From Poronia punctata (taxonomy: Eukaryota; Ascomycota; Sordariomycetes; Xylariales; Xylariaceae), in NCBI GenBank assembly GCA_022579005.1, contig MU401987.1, positions 1 to 12,472 of the forward strand: a stretch of 12,472 bases of DNA, written 5' to 3'. Shown here in pieces: positions 1-9,449 of this stretch. A program made the position numbers and the translations under genes. Position 1 is the first letter of the stretch, and each line of letters opens with the position of its first letter. Below the pieces are notes generated by a model. It saw only the letters and a program-made list of their open reading frames with translations. It searched no databases and was not told where the DNA came from.

Positions 1-2379
1 GTTAAAAAGCATAGCATTAATGTTTTTTAAATGCTTTAAAACATATTGCTTAATTTTAAAAGCAACTTTTTAATTATTATAATATAATATAAAGCCTTTA
101 ATTTTTATATTATTAAAAAAAAGCTTACATTTTTAAAAAGCAATATTAAAAAAAACTTATATAATAATATATAAAAACTAAGCAACAAAGTTTATATAGC
201 TTTATAGCAAAGTTATTATTTAAAGTAACCTAAACAAAGTATTAAATATAGTTAAAGCATAGCTATAAATAAAAAAATTAATTTAGTTATAGCTAAAAAA
301 CAAGTTGCTAATTAATACAATAACGTATATAGCAAATTTTTTTGCAAACTTATTATAGCTTTACAGCAAAACAGCGTTTTAAATAGTAATAGCATTAAGC
401 TTAGTAGCTAAGTTAATAAAGCATAGGCTTTTTTTAGGCTTTTTAACTACAAACTACACATTATAATATAGCAAGCTTGCTTTTTTTAAAACCTTGTTTT
501 TAAAGCATATTTATAAAACTTTAATAACTTTATCCTTTAGTAATATAAAAATTAAAATGCTTTTAGCTTGCTATGCTTTATAAAGCACTGCTTTAATTTT
601 ATATAGTAAAGCAATACTATTATTAGCGCGTTTTATTTTAAAAAAATCCTATACTAAAGCTATTTTTTTATAAAAAAAGATTTTTAGCAAAACTATTTTT
701 TTTATATTAGTAAAGTTGGTTTTTTTTAAGCTTTAAAGTAGCTTTATAACCTTTTTTTAAATAAGTTGCATTTTTTAAAAGTATTTTATAAATTAAAGCT
801 AAATATTTTTATAAATACTTTTTTGCTATAACTAAGTTTTATTTTTAATGTTTATAACTTTTTTTTTAATAGCTTTTTTTTTTTAGTTATATATGCTTAA
901 AAAAGTTGTTTTGTTTAGTAAAACATTATTAAGAAAATAAACTTTCTTAGCCTTGCTTTTATATATAGTAAAAATATTAAACAACTTAATTAAAGCATTT
1001 AGTTAATTTGCCTTTTTAGTAGCAGCAATACTAGTTTGTTAGGCTTTATAATAAACCTTCTAAGTAGCATTATAAAAAATATTTATAAAAGCGTTATTAT
1101 ATAATATAGCTTATATAGTTTTGTTATTAGCTAAACTAATTAAAAATATATTAAAAAAGCTAAGATTAACACTATACTTATAACTAAATAGTACAGCGTT
1201 TTTAAAGTAAGTAAAGCTAAAGCTAGCAGTATTTAAAAGTAAGCTTTTTTTAATATTAAGCACTATATTAAAGATTTTTTTTTAAAGCATGCTATAAAAA
1301 GCAGCATTATAATTTATAACTAAAGTAATATTTTAATTATAGCAAGATAAGTTAAACTTGTTATTATTGTTGCTATTAGCTACTTTTTTAATAGTTGCTT
1401 AATAAGGCTTTATTATACTATTTGCTAGCTTTAAAAATAAGCAAATAGCAGCTAGTTTTTTAATATATTAACAACTTTAAATAGTTATAGCAAAAACTAG
1501 TTCTTAATAAATGCTACTAAAATTATAATCTTTGTTTTTTTAAATTACATATTATATATAAAGTAGTTGTTTTAATAATATAAAAACATATTTATTTTAA
1601 TAATAAAATTTATACTTAAAAGTAAAGGGAATAAAGCATATTGCTTTAAAATAATATATAATAAAAAATTAACGCTTTGCTTAGCAAGCTATACTTTAGT
1701 TTTAATAATATTAGTATAATTAACTTTATTAGCATTATTGCTATAGCTTTTTTAAGTAAAACTAGTTTGCTAAACTAGTAAAGCGTGCTTTAAAACATAT
1801 ATTTTAATAATAAGGCTAGCTTGTGCACTAGTATTAATAATTTTTATAATAAGCTTGTTTTGCTTTTTTATGCTTATAATAACAGTAATTTTAAAGCAAG
1901 TTTAAACATAGTTAGTAACTACATACTGCTTTAAAGCTATAAAAAATACTTAAAACAAGGTCGGCTTTAAATTAAAGCTTTAAGCACTTAGTTAAATATT
2001 GTTTTATAAAATATTAAAAGTAACTATTATAATGTTAATATAAAAATAGCTGCCTATATTAGTTGCTTATTATAACGTATTTTTAATAAGCTAAAATCCG
2101 GTTTACTAAACTAAAGCTATAAAGTAATTAGTTAATTTTAAAAGTATAATTATGTTAAGCTATAAGCTAGGCAGCTTGCTAAGGTTTATAGCGTTAATTA
2201 AAACTTAACTTTTACTTTTTTAGCTAAATTAGTATTTAATATTTTTAAATACTATATAAATAGTTTTTTTACTTTTAATTATAGCGTTTTAAACAATATA
2301 GCTAACTTAATAAATTAATACGTTAACATAGCTTAGTGCTTTAAAGATTATGTTTTTAAGTATAATATTAACTTTTTTT
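1..2379. other. AT-rich mutated DNA, no recognisable gene
   Basis: No reading frame of useful length survives on either strand, and stops (TAA and TAG only) are dense. C and G persist mostly in AGC, TGC, GCT and ACT contexts, as expected of RIP-scarred repeat DNA. A stretch at about 1258-1400 on the plus strand is relatively open and reads as ordinary-looking protein sequence (it begins K-H-Y-I-K-D-F), but I could not place it in a family. The last 300-400 bases may contain the N-terminal helix-turn-helix part of the transposase remnant that follows, which would be expected here by distance. I could not identify it. Confidence 0.6.
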
Positions 2380-3215
2380 AAAAGCAGCTTATTAACTTTA
2401 GTATCTTATAACTATTAGGCTTTTATATAAATATTAAGCGCTTGTTTTATATTAGCTTTTTTACTTTTAAGTATATTTTTTATAATAGCAAGAAGTAAAT
2501 TAAACATTTTAACTTTTAAGGCAACTAGTTAAATATTTAATTATAGCAAAATATTTTTATTTTCTTAAACAAAAATTCTTATAAGCTTTTAATAAAAGTA
2601 AACTTATATAAAAAGTAGCTTATATTAGTTAATAGCAAACATTTTAGCAGCTATTTTATTATTGCCTTTTTTAACTTTTTTTATAACTTTTATACTATTA
2701 AAGTTAATAGTAATAATATAAATAAAATTTTAGGTTTAGTTTATATAAACGTAGCCTTTGCTTTTATATATAAACAAGTTATTATTTTAGTACAAAGCTT
2801 TAACTATGCTTATATTGCTAGTATAAGCAAAGGGTTTAGTATTAGTAACGTTTTTTATAGCTAAAGCATTTTATTAATTTTAAGCATTAGCTACTTATAC
2901 TAGTTAAATATACTTTGTTTATAACTATTATGCTACTTTAAAAGCTATATTTTATAAGATTAAATTGCGCTTTTTAAGTTTATAGTACGCTAAGAAGTAA
3001 AGGTTATAGTTATTAGCTAGGTTGTTTTCTTAAATATAGCGTAATACTTTAATTCTAATACTTTTATGCTTTTAGCTAGATATAATAACGTTACTAAGCA
3101 AAGCAATATATTAAATATGCTTAGGCAAGCGCTTTCTTTTAAAGTGCTACTAACTATTAAAGTATATAATTTTGTTTTTATTAAAGTTGTATGCTTTTAA
3201 ATAGTCTTGTTATAA
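2380..3215 (+). pseudogene. Decayed pogo/Fot1-type DDE transposase
   Basis: Remnant of a cut-and-paste DNA transposase of the Tc1/mariner superfamily, pogo/Fot1 branch (CENP-B-type DNA-binding domain plus DDE_1 catalytic core). The blocks seen, in order, are these. L-V-S-Y at about 2398-2409 resembles the CENP-B domain motif L-V-x-W. G-N-(stop for W)-L lies at 2520-2531. F-L-K-Q-K at 2561-2575 matches the family block F-L-K-R. N-I-N-K at 2715-2726 stands where N-M-D-E is expected, about 53 codons later. (stop for W)-L-K-H-F lies at 2858-2872. H-(stop)-L-L-I-L-V-K-Y at 2885-2911 matches R-L-L-I-L-D-G-H. L-G-C-F at 3017-3028 is 39 codons beyond, where the family has V-G-C-F. N-N-V-T-K-Q at 3084-3101 matches the N-H-I-T-K block. 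The blocks fall in different frames, so there are several indels as well as C-to-T and G-to-A stops. The catalytic Asp codons are lost, and the segment between the first and second catalytic positions (about 59 codons) is shorter than I expect for the family. It cannot be functional. The family call is from recalled motifs, without a search. Confidence 0.68.
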
Positions 3216-4790
3216 GTAAAAGTTTTTTAAATATACTTAATACTTATAACTAAGTACTTTTTAATTTAAATAGCTTTAATAACCTTTTTGTTTTTATTTA
3301 CTATAGCTGCTTTACTAGTTTATTAAATATACTGCAGCTTACGTGCTTTACTAATTATAATTAATAAAAAGCTAAAAGGCTAGTTAATTTATTATTTTTT
3401 ATTGTTTTTTTATAGTAACTTTTAGCTAACTTATTATAATTTTAATTTTTTAAAAACGCAAAGTAAAGTTATTTATAATAGTAATAAGCTCTTGTTTTAT
3501 AATAGTTACTAGCTAGCTATTAACTATAGCTATATTTTTTGCCTATTAAGCATTTTGTTAATTTTTAAGCTAAGCTATAGTAGCTTTAGTAAAGTATAAG
3601 TAAAAAGGCTTATTAAGTTTTTTAAAAAGCTTAAACTTTCTTTTAAATAAGCTAAGATTTTTTTTACTTTACTTTTAGTGTTTTTAAAAGCAAAATTTGT
3701 TTATTACTTAAAAGTTAAGCTTATTATAAAGGTCTTTATAAATAAGTTGTTTAAAGTTACTAAATTCTAGTTAATAAAAAAAAAAAATAGCTTAAATTAT
3801 AAAGTTAAATATTTTTTATAAAAAGCTTTAAATTATAGCGTTATTAAAATAAGGCTTATTACAAGCTTTAACATTTTAGTAAAAAAAATAATGTTGCTAA
3901 AAGTATTTATATAAGCCCTTAATATTATTTAACTAAAATATTTTTTTATAGTTATAAAGTATAGCAATAGCAAAAAACTTTTGCTTAAAATTATTTAAAT
4001 AAAAATAATGCTTAATAGCGCTATAAGCAATGTTTTAATTTGCGCAGTTTTTTAAAAAAAAAATTAACTGCTTATAAACCTTATAAGTTAAAGCGTATTA
4101 AGGCAATAGTTAAATATAAGCTTTTAAAGTTATATAATAATTATTAAAGTAATAAAAGACCTTTTTAAGCTAGTTTGTTACTTTAATACTATTAAAAAAA
4201 AAGTTAAAATGCTTTAAAAGGTTAAAGTAGGTTATATATTGCTAAAAAACGTAAAAGTTATATAAAAAAGTAGCAAAATAGTTAGTAAAAACTAAAGTTA
4301 AGTTTTTATAGCTTATAGTTAAAGCGCTAAAAGTAAGAGTTAAAATAAGTCCTTAAGTAAAAAGTAATAGCAAAGCAAAAGTCCTAGCTAACCTAAAGGC
4401 TTTAAGCTTTAAGTTAATAATAAAAAGTAAGATAAAGCTAGCTAAGTATAAGTAAATAGTTAAAAATATTACTTTTTAAATAAAAATAAAGTTTAGTAAA
4501 CTGCTTTAGTATTATTTTAAAGTAAAAAGTCTAAGTAGCATAAAGTAGCAGCTTAGATTGTAGTTTTTATTTATAAGACTACAAAGTTTTATAAAAAATA
4601 ACGTATTAAATAAAAAAAACTATATAAGATAACGTAAGCTAAAGTAATAAAGTGCAAATGTATTAAAAAGCTAGTATTAACTAAAAAAGGAAAAAATATA
4701 ATAAGAGGTTATTAGCTAGTATTTATATCTAGTTAAGATTTTAAAGGTCTTTGCTTAAGTAAGCTGTTAATTTTTAAAGTCTTTATTAAA
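3216..4790. other. AT-rich mutated DNA, probable transposon remnant
   Basis: No intact gene is present. The plus strand becomes clearly purine-rich from about 4200 to 4750 (many AAAG and AGTAA runs), unlike the flanks, which suggests an old coding strand pointing rightwards. When stops are read as mutated Gln or Trp codons, about 4500-4720 gives a hydrophilic, lysine- and leucine-containing sequence. This is loosely like the basic coiled-coil tail found after the catalytic core of fungal pogo transposases. The distance from the core at 2700-3200 (over 1.2 kb) argues for a second element or an internal insertion. The family assignment is weak. Confidence 0.35.
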
Positions 4791-4814
4791 GGTCTAATTT
4801 TTAGGTTGCTTTAG

Positions 4815-5403
4815 TTTTCGACTGCTAGCTTGCGTATACGTAGCTCCGAGTACAGCAGACTTTTTTGCACTTTATAAGATACGCTACCTTTTTTTATTTA
4901 TTACAATATTTAAATTTTTCTAGTTCTTTTAGTCTTTTAGCTACCTATTTTCTAGTTTTTCTTTAGTTTCTTTATATTTTTAGTTTTTTTAAATTGCTAT
5001 TAAAGGTATTTTTTAGGTCGTAGTCTTATAATCTTATTAAACTAAAAGTAGTAAGCTAGCTAGGTTATATTTTATAGTTTTAGCTTTGTAGCTTAATTTG
5101 TACGGCTTTTACTGCTTAGTTTTAAACCGCGATAACTTAGTTATTTTTAAGGCTTTTTTATAATATATTATTTTTATATTAAAGCTTTTAGCTAATTTTT
5201 ATAGTTCTTAGGGTTTAAAGTAGGCTAGTGTCTTATTTTTGTTTTTCTAGTTAAATGTTAGCAGTATTAAGGACTTATTGCACTTTTAGCTTGCGCACGT
5301 TTGCATATATAGGCGCGTTGTTAATTTTTAGCTTCTTTTTCTTTTTATATAGTTTATCTTACAAAAAAAAACTCTTATAAGTCTTATATCCAGGCAAAAT
5401 CAT
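4815..5403 (-). pseudogene. Stop-riddled lysine/glutamine-rich coding remnant
   Basis: On the minus strand an ATG at 5403-5401 opens a frame that can be followed for about 200 codons to about 4815 without a frameshift. It begins M-I-L-P-G-Y-K-T-Y-K. It contains more than 20 in-frame stops, all TAA or TAG, which is what CAA and CAG glutamine codons become by C-to-T change at CpA. The few surviving CAA/CAG codons are preceded by A or G. The product is strongly basic and likely helical, with K-R-L-K-E-L-E-K at about 4938-4915. A C-N-K...K-C-K-K cluster just after it is spaced roughly like a damaged zinc knuckle. A basic C-terminal tail of a pogo-type transposase is one possibility, but I cannot confirm a family. 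An overlapping frame at 4888-4814 has 25 stop-free codons. The right end may extend past 5403. Confidence 0.45.
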
Positions 5404-5705
5404 TATTATAATAAAAATTAAAGATTTTTAAAAATCACTCTAACTTTACACTAAAAAAAGTTTAGCTAAAGTAAACGCATTAACTAGGTTTTAAAGGCTT
5501 TGCATTAATTACAGCTTTATAAAAGTATTCTAAAAAGCATAACTTAATATATTATATATACAATAAATAGCTAAATATTTAGATCTAAAAAGCAACGCAA
5601 AAATAAGGGCTATATATATAAAAATAGAAATCAAGCTATCCCCTTTTAGTCCTATAGCTACCTTATAATATAAGGCATAACTAGCATGCATGCTAATTAC
5701 GTCAC
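5400..5705. other. Less-mutated spacer with short palindromes
   Basis: This 300-base stretch holds all four TCA trinucleotides I could find in the window (5400, 5435, 5631, 5702), plus several CpG and CC steps, so it appears much less altered than its surroundings. It contains a perfect 14-bp palindrome at 5423-5436, an inverted repeat of 7-bp arms around one base at 5661-5675, and a perfect 14-bp palindrome at 5682-5695. No gene or RNA is recognisable. It directly abuts the 148-bp satellite, so it may be the original single-copy flank or the end of a mobile element. Confidence 0.5.
5661..5695. repeat. Pair of adjacent short palindromes
   Basis: 5661-5675 is CCTTATA, one base, then TATAAGG (7-bp arms). 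5682-5695 is the self-complementary TAGCATGCATGCTA. They lie ten bases before the first satellite copy. They could be a transposon-end or protein-binding structure, but no role can be assigned from sequence alone. Confidence 0.7.
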
Positions 5706-6678
5706 ACTACTTAACTTTTGCTTTAAACTTTATTACTTATTATAGCGCTTACTTTAAACTTTTTTTTAACTTAACTAATATTTTTAGTACTAATAAGTTA
5801 TAATTACTATTTAATATTTTAACTTAATTAAAATTTTTTTATTTTTTATATAAATTATTTAACTTTTGCTTTAAACTTTACTACTTATTATAGCGCTTAC
5901 TTTAAACTTTTTTTTAACTTAACTAATATTTTTAATACTAATAAGTTATAGTTATTATTTAATATTTTAACTTAATTAAAATTTTTTTATTTTTTATATA
6001 AATTATTTAATTTTTACTTTAAACTTTACTACTTATTACAACGCTTACTTTAAACTTTTTTTTAACTTAATTAATATTTTTAGTACTAATAAGTTATAAT
6101 TATTATTTAATATTTTAACTTAGTTAAAATTTTTTTATTTTTTATATAAACTATTTAACTTTTGCTTTAAATTTTATTATTTATTATAACGCTTATTTTA
6201 AACTTTTTTTTAACTTAATTAATATTTTTAGTACTAATAAGTTATAATTACTATTTAATATTTTAATTTAGTTAAAATTTTTTTATTTTTTATATAAACT
6301 ATTTAACTTTTGCTTTAAACTTTATTACTTATTATAATGCTTACTTTAAACTTTTTTTTAATTTAACTAATATTTTTAATACTAATAAGTTATAATTACT
6401 ATTTAATATTTTAATTTAGTTAAAATTTTTTTATTTTTTATATAAACTATTTAACTTTTACTTTAAACTTTACTACTTATTATAGCGCTTACTTTAAACT
6501 TTTTTTTAACTTAATTAATATTTTTAATACTAATAAGTTATAATTACTATTTAATATTTTAACTTAGTTAAAATTTTTTTATTTTTTATATAAATTATTT
6601 AACTTTTGTTTTAAACTTTATTATTTATTATAGCGCTTACTTTAAACCTTTTTTTAACTTAACTAATATTTTTAATAT
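5706..6678. repeat. 148-bp tandem satellite, about 6.5 copies
   Basis: A tandem array with an exact 148-base period. The same phase point (AACTTTTGC or a variant) occurs at 5713, 5861, 6009, 6157, 6305, 6453 and 6601, with no indel between copies. The seventh copy breaks off at about 6678, after TTTTTAATA. The first copy can be extended left to about 5706. Copies differ by single-base transitions: for example TTACTAC/TTATTAC, TAGCGC/TAACGC/TAATGC, and TAGTAC/TAATAC. No copy has an open frame of note. The array looks like a non-coding satellite amplified before, or during, C-to-T mutation. Confidence 0.95.
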
Positions 6679-6950
6679 TTAAAGTTAAAGTTATTATTTT
6701 ACTAAGCTAGTTAAATTATATATAAAATAGCTACTTAAATAATTATTTTAATATAACGCATACTATTGCTTTTTATTACTATATAAAGTAAGTAATTATA
6801 CTTAATATTAAGCTTTTAAGTATTATAACTTTTTTTTTTAATTATATTAGCTTTTTTTTGCTGCTTTTATATATATATAATTATTATTATTAATTATTTA
6901 TATATTATTACTTTATGCTACTACTTTTTTTAGTAAAAGTTATTTTTTTA
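6679..6950. other. AT-rich spacer with simple-sequence tracts
   Basis: No gene or long repeat is visible. It includes short (TA)n and (TTA)n tracts at about 6870-6905. It separates the 148-bp and 85-bp satellites. Confidence 0.6.
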
Positions 6951-7468
6951 TTTTTATTAAACTTTACTTAAACAAGTATATATATATTATAACCTTTGCT
7001 TTTTTTACTACTATTTAGTATAGTTTATATTTATACTTTTATAAAGCTTTACTTAAATAAGTATATATATATTATAATTTTTACTACTTTTACTACTATT
7101 TAGTATAGTTTATATTTATACTTTTATAAAGCTTTACTTAAATAAGTATATATATATTATAACTTTTACTACTTTTTTTACTATTTAATATAGTTTATAT
7201 TTATATTTTTATAAAGCTTTACTTAAATAAGTATATATATATTATAACTTTTATTACTTTTATTACTATTTAGTATAGTTTATATTTATACTTTTATAAA
7301 GCTTTATTTAAATAAGTACGCATATATTATAACCTTTGCTATTTTTACTACTATTTAGTATAATTTATATTTATACTTTTATAAAGCTTTATTTAAATAA
7401 GTACACGTATATTATAACCTTTGCTATTTTTATTACTATTTAGTATAGTTTATATTTATACTTTTATA
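6951..7468. repeat. 85-bp tandem satellite, about 6 copies
   Basis: An exact 85-base period: the phase point (G/A)CTTTA(C/T)TTA recurs at 6961, 7046, 7131, 7216, 7301 and 7386. The unit contains an invariant core TTTATATTTATA and ends in CTTTTATAAA. Copies 1-4 carry GTATATATAT, whereas copy 5 has GTACGCATAT and copy 6 has GTACACGTAT at the same place. This points to a common ancestor with ACGCGT that has been eroded by transitions. The last copy loses the repeat at about 7468. Nothing coding is seen. Confidence 0.95.
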
Positions 7469-7506
7469 GCTATATGCTTATTAATTATATTTGTTTTTTT
7501 TTTAAG

Positions 7507-7772
7507 CTACTATATAGTTTTTTAGTTTATATATTATAGCTACTATAACTTATTTATATTTAGTTTTTTAGTATTATTATATTATTATTTTTGCTTTAAT
7601 ATAATACTATTTTTTAGTTTATATATTATAGCTATTATAACTTATTTAATTTATTAGTATTATTATATTACTACTTTTGCTTTAATATAATATTGTTTTT
7701 TAGTTTATATATTATAGCTACTATAACTTATTTAGTTTATTAGTATTGTTATATTACTACTTTTGCTTTAAT
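7507..7772. repeat. 86-92-bp tandem repeat, 3 copies
   Basis: Three copies of a unit with the phase point TTTAGTTTATATATTATAGC at 7521, 7613 and 7699. The first period is 92 because of a six-base insertion (ATTTAG-like), and the second is 86. Copies two and three differ mostly by transitions, such as CTATTATAA versus CTACTATAA. The array stops at about 7772, where the unit diverges after TTTGCTTTAAT. Confidence 0.85.
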
Positions 7773-9449
7773 TTTATTAATATGCTACTATTATTAATTA
7801 TTATATTATATAATAACTTATATTTTATATAATTGTTTATTTATTTTTTTTATATTATAACTTTTATTTTTATTTAACTTATTAAGCTATTTTATTTTAT
7901 AACCTTTATTAGTTAAAATAATTAGCTAGTTTATTAATAATATTTAAAATTATTATTTTTATTTAGTTTAGTTTATTAGCTTTTTTATTAGTTATTATAT
8001 TATACTACTTTAATTTATAATTAGTTTATTATATTTTAATATTACTGTTTTTTTATAGCTTTATTATAAATAAGTAAGTATTTAATATTATTATCTTTTT
8101 ATTTACTACTTATTAATATTACTATATACTATACTTTTATAAGCATATAAAGTTTATAACTATATATACTTTAATTTTATTAGTTATTATATTTTTATAA
8201 TAGCTTTTATACTTAGTATTTATTTTATTTTTTTATTATATATATGCTTTTTTATATTATTAGTATAGTAATAAAAATAAAATATATTTATTAAATATAT
8301 ATATTAAAGTTTTTATATAAATATATAATTATATATAAAAATATATAAAGTTAAACTACTTATATTTAAATACTTTTATTACTTATAACTTTTTAAAACT
8401 TATTTTATTATTTTTTTATTTGCGTTAAAAATTATTTATTAAACTTTTTTTAACTAAAACTTAAATTTATTTTATTATATTATTTTTTTTTATAATTACT
8501 ATTTTACTTTATTTATTTTTTAGTACTATATTTATTATTTTTTTAATTGCTATATATATATATTAGTTAATTTATAACTATTAGTATATAAAAACTATAA
8601 AGATTATATAATTTAAGTTTTATACTTATATTATGCTATACTTTAATTAAATATAAAATAATTTTAATACTATTAAAAAAAATAATAGCAAAAATATATT
8701 ATTGCTTTTTATAAGCAAGTATTAAGTTTAAATTTATATATTTATATTTTATTAAATATTTTAAACTTTATAATTTTATTTTATATAACTATTTTTTTAT
8801 AGCGTATTATTTTTAATAAGCTTATTTAAAAGTTTTATTAAAATTAGTAATATATTTTATTTTACTAGTTTGTTTTATTTTTTAATATTAAGCATATATA
8901 AATATAGTTTATACTTTACTTTACTTTTTTTTTTTTTTAATTATTATTTTTTTAGCTTAATATTAAAGTTTTTTAAAACAGTTTTGCTTAACATTTTTTA
9001 TATAAATTATAAAACTTTATTAATACTAAATAATATATTAGCTTATACTTTATTTTTTTAATTAAAAGTAATTATAGCAGTACTACGCTACTAGTTAATT
9101 AATATATATTTACTTTATTTAATAGCTAAAAAAACTGCAAAATTAATATTTTTAATAACTTTTTTTTTTATTTATTTTTACTTATAGCTAATATAAGTAA
9201 TATAAACGCTTTTTATTTTAAAAATTATATTATTTTATTACTTTTAACCTATATTTTTAGTTTTGTTTTTTATTTTTTACTTATATTTAAAAATAAAAAA
9301 TATAGTAAAAAAAAGTATTAATAATAACTTTACTTTAGCTAAAATATGCTTAGCTTTATACTTAAAAAAACCTAACTTTATTTTAATTTTAATAATATAT
9401 TTTTAAAACCTACTTATTATATTTTTTATAATAATATATTTTATATAAT
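7773..9449. other. AT-rich spacer, nothing recognisable
   Basis: About 1.7 kb of almost pure A/T with scattered GC, AC and CT steps. There is a dense TATA and ATATAT stretch at about 8280-8350. I saw no clear tandem period, no gene-like frame, and no RNA gene. A 63-codon open frame at 8870-9061 begins with TTG, not ATG, and is a low-complexity F/L/I/Y run expected by chance in such sequence. Confidence 0.6.

Noticed and set aside
5208..5217. Telomere-like TTAGGGTTTA
   Set aside because: A single occurrence inside the coding remnant, with no tandem run.
5435..5453. Possible transposon terminal inverted repeat (TCACTCTAACTTTACACTA)
   Set aside because: I could not find a matching inverted partner or a TA target duplication in the window.
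5706..7772. CRISPR-like array
   Set aside because: Whole units of 85-148 bp are repeated head to tail, with no unique spacers between short repeats.
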